In this document: piece by piece, positions 1-8,246 of the stretch
Numbering within the stretch: the first letter of the stretch is position 1
Layout: each line of letters starts with the position of its first letter
Source of the DNA: an uncultured Prevotella sp.
Lineage (GTDB): Bacteria; Bacteroidota; Bacteroidia; Bacteroidales; Bacteroidaceae
Assembly: GCA_905234145.1 (NCBI GenBank)
Contig: CAJOGK010000047.1
Span: 1-38,074, forward strand
DNA: 38,074 nucleotides
Direction of reading: 5' to 3'
Program-made: the position numbers and the translations under genes
The notes under the pieces: generated by a model
What the model saw: only the letters and a program-made list of their open reading frames with translations
What the model was told of the DNA's origin: nothing
Database searches by the model: none

Positions 1-32
1 AATTATTTTGCAAGAAATCATCAAAAAAGGTT

Positions 33-73
33 GTTGACAGTTGAAATACCCTAATGATTTTCAACTTGTCAAC
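33..73. repeat. Inverted repeat in left flank
   Basis: The arm at 33-46 (gttgacagttgaaa) is matched by its reverse complement at 59-73 with one extra base; a further ttgacaac lies at 82-89. No reading frame covers 1-253. This stretch lies outside the element, downstream of the old tRNA 3' end. It could be a protein-binding site or the end of another integrated element. Confidence 0.4.
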
Positions 74-153
74 GTTAGAACTTGACAACGGTTCGCAATA
101 ATTATTCTTTGCTGGATCTTGGATTGTTAATTCTGCAAAGGTGAAACACTGAG

Positions 154-193
154 TGGCTACAAATATTCAGAATTGGCTACAATTTGGCTACAA
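154..193 (+). repeat. Three direct copies of TGGCTACAA
   Basis: TGGCTACAA occurs at 154-162, 174-182 and 185-193, the last two 11 bp apart. The spacing of about one helical turn, next to a tRNA attachment site, resembles recombinase arm-type sites. They lie outside the present element, so they could belong to an earlier or tandem element. Function is inferred. Confidence 0.4.
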
Positions 194-206
194 ATTTGAA
201 ATGTGA

Positions 207-252
207 GAAAAAGAAAAGTCCCGTAAGTCATTGATTTACAGGACTCTTTTTA
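207..252 (-). terminator. Terminator of the displaced tRNA-Asn 3' end
   Basis: On the minus strand, aaaagagtcctgtaaa (complement of 237-252) pairs with the complement of 207-219, followed by a T-rich tract. It lies directly after the partial tRNA copy at 254-298, as expected for the original tRNA-Asn terminator before the element inserted. The intact tRNA at the right end has a different terminator brought by the element. Confidence 0.6.
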
Positions 253-253
253 A

Positions 254-298
254 GGCGCTTCAGGATGGGCTTGAACCAACGACCCCCTGATTAACAGT
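254..298. repeat. attL: 45-bp copy of the tRNA-Asn 3' half
   Basis: These 45 bases are identical and in the same orientation to 17625-17669. They cover the tRNA-Asn sequence from the anticodon loop through the acceptor stem. The match stops at 299, inside the anticodon arm, so no functional tRNA is encoded here. The base before the repeat is a, so the CCA end encoded at the right copy is absent here. This is the classic signature of tyrosine-recombinase integration into a tRNA 3' end. Confidence 0.9.
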
Positions 299-410
299 TC
301 GATTTGACCGATTTTTGATGACACTCAATGATACTTAAATATTTGATTATTAAGTAGATACGAAAAGTGCTAAATTTTGTGATAGCCCATAAAGCAGCAA
401 GTTTGAAGGG

Positions 411-434
411 GAGACCGTGCACAAACCGTGCACA
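411..434 (+). repeat. Left subterminal 24-bp repeat
   Basis: A 24-bp sequence made of gaga followed by ccgtgcaca, two bases, and ccgtgcaca again (9-mers at 415-423 and 426-434, 11 bp apart). An identical 24-mer in the same orientation lies at 17554-17577, just inside the other end. Placement near both ends suggests arm-type integrase or excisionase binding sites. Function is inferred. Confidence 0.6.
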
Positions 435-448
435 GATTTCGTTTTCTT

Positions 449-566
449 ATTTGGCTAAAAGTATGTATTACAAAACGAATTAGCCGAATAAAACATCATA
501 ATGAGAAATCTTAAAATTGAATTATATTGGGCTTTTTGTGTTAATTATTGCAAGTTTTAGCCGAAT
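449..566. promoter_or_regulatory. Repeated TTAGCCRAAT sites upstream of the ATPase-integrase operon
   Basis: The motif appears inverted at 449-460 (atttggctaaaa) and direct at 480-489 and 555-566 (ttttagccgaat), the last 17 bp upstream of the -7 element at 583-590. Such copies around a promoter suggest operator sites for a regulator of the integrase operon. The rest of 299-615 holds no coding sequence that I can support. Confidence 0.35.
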
Positions 567-582
567 ATAAATATATTTTTAT

Positions 583-590
583 TATCTTTG
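583..590 (+). promoter_or_regulatory. -7 element for the ATPase-integrase operon
   Basis: TATCTTTG matches the Bacteroidetes -7 consensus TAnnTTTG and is 25 bp upstream of the ATG at 616. No clear TTTG is found at the usual spacing upstream. Confidence 0.6.
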
Positions 591-615
591 CATCGTCTAA
601 TCAAATGTATAGGTT

Positions 616-2040
616 ATGCTAATAGGACGAGAACGAGAAATAGGGCAACTAAAGTCTGCGTATCAGTCAGAATACTCAGAGTTCGTTGCCGTGTATGGAC
701 GAAGGCGCATCGGAAAGACGTTTCTTGTGCGTGAGACTTTCAACTACAAGTTCACATTCCAGCATTCTGGACTGGCAAAGTCAAAGATGCGCAAGCAGTT
801 GGAAGCGTGGAAATCGTCTCTAAAAGATAGTGGTGGTACTCCCAGCCGAGTTCCCCGTAGTTGGCTGGAGGCTTTTGACCAACTAAAGGAACTGATAAAC
901 AAATCTCGTGAGAAGAAGAAAGTTATCTTCATCGACGAAATGCCTTGGATGGACACTAAGCGTTCAGACTTTGTACCTGCCTTGGAACATTTTTGGAATG
1001 GGTGGGCATCGGCAAGAAAAGACATTTTGCTGATAGTTTGTGGTAGTGCTACCTCATGGATCATCAATAAGATTATCAAAGATCATGGAGGACTTCATAA
1101 TCGTGTCACTCATAAGATTCATTTGCACCAGTTCACTTTGAAAGAGTGTGAGCAGTATTCCCGTCAACTTAAACTTGGCATGACTAAAAAGCAGTTGACG
1201 GAGTGCTATATGGTGATGGGTGGAGTCCCTTATTATTGGTCTTTCTTTGACCGTAGTATTAGTTTTGCCCAGAACATAGATAACATGTTCTTTGCGGAAG
1301 ATGCTCCGTTGAGAGGAGAATTTGACGAACTTTATTCTTCGCTGTTCCGCAACCCAGAACCATATATCCATGTGATTGACACGCTTGGCAAGAAACTGAG
1401 TGGAATGACCCGTGAGGAACTGAAAGAAAATGGAAAACTCTCTGCTAACGGTAATCTGACAAAGATTCTTGAAGACTTGGAATATTGTGGATTCATACGG
1501 CGTTACAGCAATTTAGGCAACACCTCCCATCGTTCGGTTTACCAGTTGATAGACTCCTATACCTTATTCTATTATATGTATATAAAGGTCAACAAGCATC
1601 AAGACCGCCATTTTTGGTCAAAGAATCTGGGTACGCCACAGCATAACACATGGTGTGGGTTGGCTTTCGAGCGTGTTTGCCTGATGCATATCGACCAAAT
1701 CAAACGGGCCCTTAGTATCGCTGGCATCATGAGTAGCGAATTTTCGTGGCGTTCTCAAAAAACAGAATCAAGAGGTGCCCAAATAGACTTGCTGATAGAC
1801 CGCAGTGATGATGTGATAGACGTATGCGAAATGAAATACTATGCAGAGGAGTATGCTTTCAACCAAGACGAATATGCCAAACTTCAAAACAGAATGCTCA
1901 GACTAGCAGAAGAGACAAAGACCCGAAAGGCAGTTCAGGCGATACTGATTACTACCTATGGCCTGAAACAGAATGAGTATTCAGACATCGTGCAATCTGT
2001 GGTTACGATGAACGATCTGTTTTTGGAGCAGATGAAATAA
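616..2040 (+). CDS. AAA ATPase with C-terminal DUF234 nuclease-like domain
   Basis: This 474-residue protein has the layout of the archaeal-type ATPase family (ATPase_2 followed by DUF234). The Walker A motif GRRRIGKT is at residues 28-35, Walker B VIFIDEMPWMD has D107/E108, and a sensor-like stretch LIVCGSATSW follows near residue 140. The C-terminal part carries a PD-(D/E)xK-like arrangement, D391 in AQIDLLID and E405-x-K407 in CEMKY, typical of DUF234. The middle is probably winged-helix. It starts 25 bp after a good -7 element and ends 12 bp before the integrase start, so the two are probably co-transcribed. The family is widespread and poorly understood; a nucleic-acid or stress role is only inferred. 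No signal peptide or membrane segment is seen. Confidence 0.85.
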   Translation: MLIGREREIGQLKSAYQSEYSEFVAVYGRRRIGKTFLVRETFNYKFTFQHSGLAKSKMRKQLEAWKSSLKDSGGTPSRVPRSWLEAFDQLKELINKSREKKKVIFIDEMPWMDTKRSDFVPALEHFWNGWASARKDILLIVCGSATSWIINKIIKDHGGLHNRVTHKIHLHQFTLKECEQYSRQLKLGMTKKQLTECYMVMGGVPYYWSFFDRSISFAQNIDNMFFAEDAPLRGEFDELYSSLFRNPEPYIHVIDTLGKKLSGMTREELKENGKLSANGNLTKILEDLEYCGFIRRYSNLGNTSHRSVYQLIDSYTLFYYMYIKVNKHQDRHFWSKNLGTPQHNTWCGLAFERVCLMHIDQIKRALSIAGIMSSEFSWRSQKTESRGAQIDLLIDRSDDVIDVCEMKYYAEEYAFNQDEYAKLQNRMLRLAEETKTRKAVQAILITTYGLKQNEYSDIVQSVVTMNDLFLEQMK

Positions 2041-2052
2041 ATGTAGGATAAC

Positions 2053-3600
2053 ATGGCAAGACCAATAAGCAAGAACGAATTGTTTTCGGATATAATAGGG
2101 AAGTGCTATATTAAGATGATGCTTGATGTGCGCAACCAGAAGCGTGTAGAGTCCAACGACAAGGGAAACCGCAAGTTCCCACTCTGCATTCGTTTCGTGA
2201 TGGGTGACCGCTACTATTTCCGACTTGGAGAGGAATATTCCGAAGATGAGGTGGCTCGTATCATGGCATCAACAGGACAAGGTGAGGAAAAGAAGAATGG
2301 TGTTGAGCGTGACTTCGATCGTAAGAAGCGCCTCCGTGCTAAGTTCGACTTTTACGTTAGTACTGTGAGCCAACTGAATGAGAGTGGCATCCTGACACTC
2401 GACCGCATCAAAACTGCTTTGACGGGACGGAGTGAGAATTGCTCCTTTGTTTCCGTATGGCAAGACATTATCAATGAGAAGCGTAACAAGGGTAAGGCAG
2501 GAACGGCTGATAGTTACCAGTGCTCTTTGAACTCCTTCATGCAACATACAGGACTGACAGAATCAGATGGGTTTGCAGTAGATGAAGGAACCATTAACAA
2601 ATGGGTGGAGGGCTTGAATCGTACTCTGGTAAATAGCACGACTCAGGGTATATACCTCCGTGCCTGTAGGGTTGCGGTTAACCGTTGCATTGCTGACGGT
2701 CACATGATGCCCAAAAACTATATGTTTGGCAAAAAGCGTGAGAAGATAGCAATTCCTGTGGGACTTTCGAGAAAATCTATGTTCCTGTCGGTAGAACAGA
2801 TGGCCGAGTTATACGATCATTGGAGGCAACGAGACCTTACATTGCCGATATTCAACTCACGAAGCAAGGATGCCCAACCGTCTGCTGTCAAGACAGAGCA
2901 ACAGCGGGAAATGGTGTACCAGTCATTGGCACTTTTCCTAATGCAGTATCTGTGTTGTGGCTGTAACCTGATAGACCTTGCTCTTCTGGAGTACAACAGT
3001 TTCTATTTCGACAACCATCAAAAGGCTTTTCGCTTCATTCGTAGGAAAACAGCCAATGAAACTTCAGATGGTGATGGAATGGAGGTTATTGTTCCCATCA
3101 TTGAGCCTATGCGAGTTATTATTGATTCACTGGGTGCCAAACCCAAATTGGGCAGTAGGGTTTTCCCGTTCCTGTTAGGCGATATAGATTCCTTTGATGG
3201 AGAGGCTATCAGGAAGCGCATTCACCAGTGTAACAAGGATATTGCAGAACGAATGGCAAAAGTGGCTGCAGATATAGGCTGGACTGTAAAACCAACAGGA
3301 ACATACGCCCGTCACTCATTCGCTACCAATCTTCATTCTGCCAAATTACCCATGCCATATATTTCTGATGCAATGGGACATAGCCTTGGCAACAGAGGGC
3401 AGATTACTATGCGCTATATCTCGCCTTACACTATTGATGAGCGCATCAAATACAATAATGTCCTCATGGGATTGGCCGATAGTCCAGAGCGGCCATCTTC
3501 CAAGAAGGAAAGACTGTTAGAGCAGCTTAGCAAATACTCTGCTGAAGATTTGAAATATGCCTTGCTCATGCTAAGAGAGCGGGAGTTGGATAACTTATAA
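2053..3600 (+). CDS. Tyrosine recombinase/integrase of the element
   Basis: A 515-residue Bacteroidetes-type tyrosine recombinase, presumed to integrate and excise the element at tRNA-Asn. An N-terminal arm/core-binding region (about 1-230) precedes the catalytic domain. Visible catalytic parts are the beta-hairpin Lys in RRKT (K332), the ARHSFAT box (R420), the MGH box (H443) and the nucleophile in MRYISPY (Y455). The spot where most relatives have the first catalytic Arg (usually YxRGM) reads CCGCNLID, giving Cys302. IntDOT of CTnDOT also lacks this Arg, so the enzyme need not be dead. The position three residues before R420, usually His, is Thr417. The long C-terminal tail after Tyr is rich in charged residues. 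It is in an operon with the ATPase before it; the next gene begins 33 bp later. Confidence 0.9.
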   Translation: MARPISKNELFSDIIGKCYIKMMLDVRNQKRVESNDKGNRKFPLCIRFVMGDRYYFRLGEEYSEDEVARIMASTGQGEEKKNGVERDFDRKKRLRAKFDFYVSTVSQLNESGILTLDRIKTALTGRSENCSFVSVWQDIINEKRNKGKAGTADSYQCSLNSFMQHTGLTESDGFAVDEGTINKWVEGLNRTLVNSTTQGIYLRACRVAVNRCIADGHMMPKNYMFGKKREKIAIPVGLSRKSMFLSVEQMAELYDHWRQRDLTLPIFNSRSKDAQPSAVKTEQQREMVYQSLALFLMQYLCCGCNLIDLALLEYNSFYFDNHQKAFRFIRRKTANETSDGDGMEVIVPIIEPMRVIIDSLGAKPKLGSRVFPFLLGDIDSFDGEAIRKRIHQCNKDIAERMAKVAADIGWTVKPTGTYARHSFATNLHSAKLPMPYISDAMGHSLGNRGQITMRYISPYTIDERIKYNNVLMGLADSPERPSSKKERLLEQLSKYSAEDLKYALLMLRERELDNL

Positions 3601-3633
3601 CATTGTTAGGGATAGCCCTTAACCAATAAGGAA

Positions 3634-4713
3634 ATGGAAAGATTAAAGGAGTTTTTGACAAGATACCAGGAGATGAGCACCAACTTAGATTTGTTCATCA
3701 ATAAACCGGATTCCTTCGGTTTGAAGCATCAGAAAGTTCTAACCCACTTCTATGATGACTATGGTGATACTAAGGTCTTTAGTGAAATCTTGCTTGACCT
3801 TGTGCTTAGCACGTCAAATGCGCACGGGACTCTGTTATTGTTGGATAGTATAAGGAAAGAAGCGGAACATACCATAGAACTCGTTGACAACAGTTGTGAT
3901 GACCTCGATGCTGATATGGATATTGTTAATGGTGAGATAGAACTTCGCTATGTTGACGAGCTCAAGAGCCAAATTGCAGCAACATGCCACCTTGGGAATG
4001 AGTTTCTAAAGATTTCCAAATCCTTCAATGACAGCCAAGAAACCCTTGAAAAGATGAATATTCATAATGACGAGCAATATTGGCGTGAATATGACAGGAG
4101 GTTGGAAGAACATTACAAGGCAGTTGTGGCTCTTCATGAATTGTATGACAAGCACTGGCAATCGGTGTCTGAGGCAAAGAAATATGAAAAGAACGTTGCA
4201 GCCCCTATCTACGAAATGAGCAAGAGTTTTCTCTTCATTTTAGACAAGTACCAGCATTCGATTACAGAAAACAAGACAAGGGGAGAAGAATACTGTCTGC
4301 AGACAAAAGAAGAACAACATGATGCACATAGTGTTGGTAAGATAGTAAAACAGCCAGTCGAGAATGCAACACCATACTTTGAAATGGGTTTGATTTCTAC
4401 TGTCTATAATGCTTGTGTTGGAGAGCAGTTTGTGGAAATGGCAGAAGTTGATTTCTACAACAATATCAATCTAATGAGTTCAATAGGAACATTGAAGATA
4501 AGAAATCAGGAGAAATCCCGTGTCTGCTATCTGATACACCTTCTCAGCGAACAATTGGAAAGATCCTGCCGTGAGGAATGGCGTACAGGTATTCTCTCTA
4601 TGTTAGACATTGCCCCTCTTTATTACAAGTCCAAATACAAGGAGGCTGCAAACAGGTATTCCAGCAAGAAGAACAAAGAATTCGCAGCCGAAATGAAGAA
4701 AATCTTCGGATAA
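3634..4713 (+). CDS. Unknown helical protein next to integrase
   Basis: A 359-residue protein that I do not recognise. It is rich in Glu, Lys and Asp with long helical, probably coiled-coil stretches (about residues 75-200) and a linker near 225-245 (TKEEQHDAHSVGKIV). A more hydrophobic C-terminal domain starts at about 250 (YFEMGLISTVYNACVGEQF) and includes SRVCYLIHLLSEQLERS. There is no signal peptide, membrane span or nucleotide-binding motif. It follows the integrase by 33 bp on the same strand and ends before a strong terminator at 4753, so the ATPase, integrase and this gene seem to form one transcript. A helper role in recombination is possible but unsupported by motif. Confidence 0.7.
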   Translation: MERLKEFLTRYQEMSTNLDLFINKPDSFGLKHQKVLTHFYDDYGDTKVFSEILLDLVLSTSNAHGTLLLLDSIRKEAEHTIELVDNSCDDLDADMDIVNGEIELRYVDELKSQIAATCHLGNEFLKISKSFNDSQETLEKMNIHNDEQYWREYDRRLEEHYKAVVALHELYDKHWQSVSEAKKYEKNVAAPIYEMSKSFLFILDKYQHSITENKTRGEEYCLQTKEEQHDAHSVGKIVKQPVENATPYFEMGLISTVYNACVGEQFVEMAEVDFYNNINLMSSIGTLKIRNQEKSRVCYLIHLLSEQLERSCREEWRTGILSMLDIAPLYYKSKYKEAANRYSSKKNKEFAAEMKKIFG

Positions 4714-4752
4714 TGGGCTGATACTTCTTGATTTTCCACGACATTTCCACTT

Positions 4753-4790
4753 ATACCACCGAGAATTATTTTCGGTGGTATTTTGTTATT
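4753..4790 (+). terminator. Rho-independent terminator of the integrase operon
   Basis: A 10-bp perfect stem (ataccaccga at 4753-4762 with tcggtggtat at 4772-4781) with a 9-base loop is followed by tttgttattt. It lies 40 bp after the stop at 4713. Confidence 0.8.
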
Positions 4791-4840
4791 TGCTGATATT
4801 CAGAGAGTTTACTTGATTTTATTCCTTTGAGTAAAGTTAA

Positions 4841-4881
4841 GTGGTCTACTCATATACCACCTGAATTCATATGTACCTTTG
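4841..4881 (+). promoter_or_regulatory. Promoter and possible operator for the DUF3853 operon
   Basis: TACCTTTG at 4874-4881 fits the TAnnTTTG -7 element, 65 bp before the ATG at 4947. Immediately upstream, gtggt (4841-4845) and accac (4856-4860) form an inverted repeat where RNA polymerase would bind, so a repressor site is plausible. The ataccacc half (4854-4861) also occurs in the terminator stem at 4753. Confidence 0.5.
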
Positions 4882-4946
4882 CACCGTTCGAACAAAACAA
4901 TTAACGCTCATTAGTTGGGCATAAGTCAAATTCTAAATAAGGTAAC

Positions 4947-5252
4947 ATGAACATGCAAGAAATTCTTTCAAAACCCATTTGGCAAATGACAGGAGAGGAA
5001 CTTATTCAACTTCATAAGTATGCCATACAAACAACGAGTCAGACTTCTACGGCTGATACTGAAAACTCCAAGCGCTATGTCTATGGCATACCAGGCATTT
5101 CGCAGTTGTTTGGCTGTAGCATCCCTACAGCCAACCGCATCAAGAAGAGTGGTCGTATAGACAAAGCCATTACTCAAATTGGCCGTAAAATCATCGTGGA
5201 TGCAGACCTCGCACTGCAACTGGCAGGGAAAGACTTCTGTAATCATCAATAA
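4947..5252 (+). CDS. DUF3853-family helix-turn-helix protein
   Basis: A 101-residue protein that fits the DUF3853 family found on Bacteroidetes mobile elements. The C-terminal half reads like an excisionase or MerR-type winged helix: GISQLFGCSIPTANRIKKSG (about residues 50-69) followed by a beta-hairpin, KAITQIGRKIIVD. The N-terminus (MQEILSKPIWQMTGEEL) is the usual short helical lead. It opens an operon with the DUF3987 gene 8 bp downstream. By position it could act as a recombination directionality factor or as a regulator of the mobilization genes; neither role is shown. Confidence 0.75.
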   Translation: MNMQEILSKPIWQMTGEELIQLHKYAIQTTSQTSTADTENSKRYVYGIPGISQLFGCSIPTANRIKKSGRIDKAITQIGRKIIVDADLALQLAGKDFCNHQ

Positions 5253-5260
5253 AATAATGA

Positions 5261-6617
5261 ATGATGACAGATATTCTAACCCCACAAGGCATCCTCGACA
5301 ATGCAACGGACTTCGGACTACGACTAAGTGGCACCGATTTCCCTGTCAGCATCTTTCCTCAACCCATGCAGCACATCATCACAGAACTGCATGAGTGCCA
5401 GAGTTTCCCCATTGACTATGTGGCAGCATCCATGTTGACCGCCATAGCCGTTGGGATTGGCAACACGCATCTGGTTCAGGTGAAAAGCGGATGGTTGTAT
5501 CCTCTACACGGCACTTGTCGGCAGACCAGGAGCCAACAAAAGCCATCCCCTGTCCTTTGCAATGAAGCCGTTCCTCACCTACGACTATCAGCAAAACCTT
5601 CTGTTTGAGCAGGAGTATAAGGAATTCGAGAAATTGGTGCAGATGACCCGTAAGGAACGTAGCGAAGCTGGACTGGATGAATATCCACAGGAGCCTATAC
5701 GCAAGCGCTTTCTTGTTTCCGACATCACCCCCGAAGGACTAAGCCTGATACACGCACAGAATCAGCGAGGTCTCTGCCTATGGGCTGATGAACTGTCAGC
5801 ATGGTTCAAGAACTTCAACCGCTATAACAATGGTTCCGAGGAACAGTTCTGGCTATCTGTATTCAGTGCCAAGACAACCATCTCAGACCGCAAGAGCACA
5901 AGAAGTTCAGTATTCATCAAGCGACCATATATCTCCGTTATCGGCACTATTCAGAAGAAGGTGTTGGGTGAACTGGCTAAAGGAGAACGCTCATGTAATG
6001 GTTTCATTGACCGCATTCTGTTTGTACTTCCATCCGACCAGCAGAAGATACGTTGGAATGACCGAGAACTCTCTGAGGACATCGACCAGCAATGGGCAGA
6101 CATCCTTTCAAGGCTGATAATGCTTGACTTTATGCCTTGTGAAGAGAATCCATACAAGATACTATGCTTTCAGCCTAAAGCACGTGCAGCCCTCTATGAG
6201 TACCAGCACAGACTGGCAGAAATGTGTGACACTGAAGCCAGCGAAGTCATTGTAGGTATCTATTGTAAGTTGGAAACCTATCTCATCCGTTTCTGTCTGA
6301 TTCTCCAACTGGCACGATGGGCTTGCGGAGAGGCAGGCAAAGAAGCCATCGACAGGAAATCCGTTGAGAAAGCGATCCTGCTTACTGAGTATTTCCGAAT
6401 GACAGCCCTTAATGTGCAGGGAATCATGAATGAGGAATCGCTGACTATGCAGCAACTTGCCATCCTTCACCAGTTGCCGAACCTGTTCACTACAGCCGAA
6501 GGGCTGGAACTAGCAGACAAGGAGGGAATGAAGGAGCGGGCTTTCAAAGACTTCCTGAGTCGGAACATCGGCATTCTGTTCAAACGGGAACGTCACGGAG
6601 AGTATTCAAAAATCTAA
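5261..6617 (+). pseudogene. DUF3987 primase/helicase-like gene, frameshifted
   Basis: Two reading frames together make one DUF3987 (PF13148) protein of about 450 residues. The first frame starts at 5261 and is correct through GWLY (5489-5500). It then runs out of frame and ends at 5608. The second frame resumes the family sequence from TALVGRPGANKS (from 5508), which is the P-loop region, and continues to 6617 with LCLWADELSAWF (Walker B-like) and GFIDRILFVLP. Seven bases lie where six or nine are expected (5501-5507), meaning one inserted or two missing. The site is not a typical slippery heptamer, so programmed frameshifting is unlikely. The family accompanies relaxase genes on Bacteroides elements and probably acts in replication of the excised form. 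Confidence 0.75.
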
Positions 6618-6714
6618 AGATTCACCCCTCGCACTTTCCGCACTTTCCACACTTTGCCCCGTCAAAATGCAGAAAATGCAGATAGTGCGACCCAACAAAA
6701 AAAGAGAAATTGCA

Positions 6715-7780
6715 ATGAATGAATACCGATTCAGACTACAGCCCTATAAGGGTATCAGCACCAGGCACACTTGTCCTGAGTGCAAACAGAAGCGTTGCTT
6801 TTCGCGTTACATTGACACGGAGGGTAAAATCCAGTTCCCTTCATACGTATGAGCAGCGTTGTGGGTATCATTATACTCCCAGCGACTACTTCAAGGATCA
6901 TCCACAGGAAAAGAAGCAACTATCAGAGGAAAGAACGCCAGTCTTCATCCCAAGAGTAACAGAACAGCCTAAGCCTATATCGTACATCCCGTTAGAGATA
7001 GTACAGGCTAGTATGCAGCACTACGAGGCTAACAACCTCTTCAGTTTTCTGTCTCTCAAATTTGGCAGGGAGCAGACAATGGAACTGATGAAGAGATACC
7101 ATGTCGGCACATCCAAACACTGGCAAGGTGCTACCGTTTTCTGGCAGACAGACAGCAATGGCAAGGTAAGGACTGGTAAGATAATTCTTTACAATCCACA
7201 GACGGGCAAGAGAGTGAAGCAACCTTTCTGTCACGTCACATGGGTACACTCCGCCTTGCACATCACAGGCTTTAATCTCAAGCAGTGTTTCTTTGGGGAG
7301 AATCTTCTGATGTCGGAGAATGACAAGCCTATCGGACTAGTTGAGAGCGAAAAGACTGCTCTTGTATGCAGCGTCCATCTGCCTCATTTCACTTGGATAG
7401 CATCTGGTGGAAAGAACGGATGTCTCAACGAGGAATGTCTGAACATTCTTAGAGGAAGGACTGTCTCACTCTTCCCCGATCTCGGAGCAACGGACTACTG
7501 GAGAAGCAAGATACCGATGATGAAACAACTCGGAATCCATGCGCAGTTGTATGATTATCTGGAACGGGCAGCGACGGATGAGCAGAGAAAACAGGGACTC
7601 GACATAGCAGATTTCCTACTCGACATCGAGACCATAGAAGGCAAGTTGGAGCAGATGAAACTTGCAAATCAGTCAATCAATAAATTGATAAATCTGTTTC
7701 AATTACAACCAGTAAGTCCGTCAGTCGCTATCAAGACTGGCATCAACACAACGAGTACAGTTAGTGTAATGAGTAAATAG
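6715..7780 (+). pseudogene. DUF6371-type zinc-ribbon/Toprim-like gene, frameshifted
   Basis: The N-terminus starts at 6715 (MNEYRFRLQPYKGISTRHTC) with a zinc-ribbon CPEC pair, and reaches a stop at 6850-6852 after FPSYV. The continuation EQRCGYHYTPSDYFKDHP lies in another frame, which stays open to 7780 and carries the rest of the protein (LSLKFGREQTMELM, GLVESEKTALVCS, SLFPDLGATDYW). Homologues usually have a GRC-type second cysteine pair at this join, so a deletion of roughly 14 bases at about 6846-6856 is the simplest explanation. GLVESEKTA and LFPDLGA look like Toprim-style acidic motifs. With DUF3987 it probably forms the element's primase module, here broken or mis-sequenced. Confidence 0.7.
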
Positions 7781-7818
7781 AGTCACTATTGTAAACAGGA
7801 TCGATTAGGGAACATTCT

Positions 7819-7872
7819 GGGGATAGCAAGTTTATGGCGGTGTATTACATTCACCTCCCCACTTGCCACCCC
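7819..7872. other. Possible origin of transfer (oriT)
   Basis: An imperfect inverted repeat (ggggatagcaagt at 7819-7831 and acttgccacccc at 7861-7872) encloses a smaller one (ggtg at 7839-7842, cacc at 7852-7855). It lies in the 148-bp gap directly upstream of mobC and the relaxase gene, where oriT sites usually are. The nick site cannot be named from sequence alone. A role as a mob-operon control region is the alternative. Confidence 0.45.
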
Positions 7873-7928
7873 AAAAGGCTGGAGGCTCCCGATGGTCACG
7901 AACATTATTCACCCAAAATCGAAAGAAA

Positions 7929-8246
7929 ATGAAAAAAGCAAAGACAATCTCACTCCGACTGACAGAGCAGGAAAACTACTGGCTGAAGGCCCTCGCCCGA
8001 CAGAGTGGAAGAACCCAAAGCGAAGTTGTCCGCTCATTGATTAAGAACGGACATGTCAAGGAACGCATCAGCAGGGACACGCTCATTATGTTAAGAAATC
8101 TGATGGGCGAAGCCACCAACTTAAACCAGTTGGCAAGACAGGCTAATGCCTACGGCTTTGGCATGATTGCCGATGATTGCCGCAGTCTGGTAGCACGTAT
8201 TTCACAAATAGTAAAGCAGATTAAGGATGATAGGAAAGATAACTAA
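7929..8246 (+). CDS. MobC-like relaxosome accessory protein
   Basis: Reading from ATG 7929 gives 105 residues; an in-frame ATG at 7863 would add 22 residues that look non-conserved and overlap the oriT candidate, so 7929 is preferred. The N-terminus has a ribbon-helix-helix layout (KTISLRLTEQENYWLKALAR, then SGRTQSEVVRSLI). The C-terminal MobC signature reads LMGEATNLNQLARQANAYG. The protein should bind oriT and help the relaxase nick DNA. It overlaps the relaxase gene by 20 bp, indicating translational coupling. Basic composition and no membrane segment fit a cytoplasmic DNA-binding role. Confidence 0.88.
   Translation: MKKAKTISLRLTEQENYWLKALARQSGRTQSEVVRSLIKNGHVKERISRDTLIMLRNLMGEATNLNQLARQANAYGFGMIADDCRSLVARISQIVKQIKDDRKDN

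Noticed and set aside
5490..5515. Programmed ribosomal frameshift in the DUF3987 gene
   Set aside because: No slippery heptamer or stimulatory structure is evident, and other genes in the window show similar breaks.
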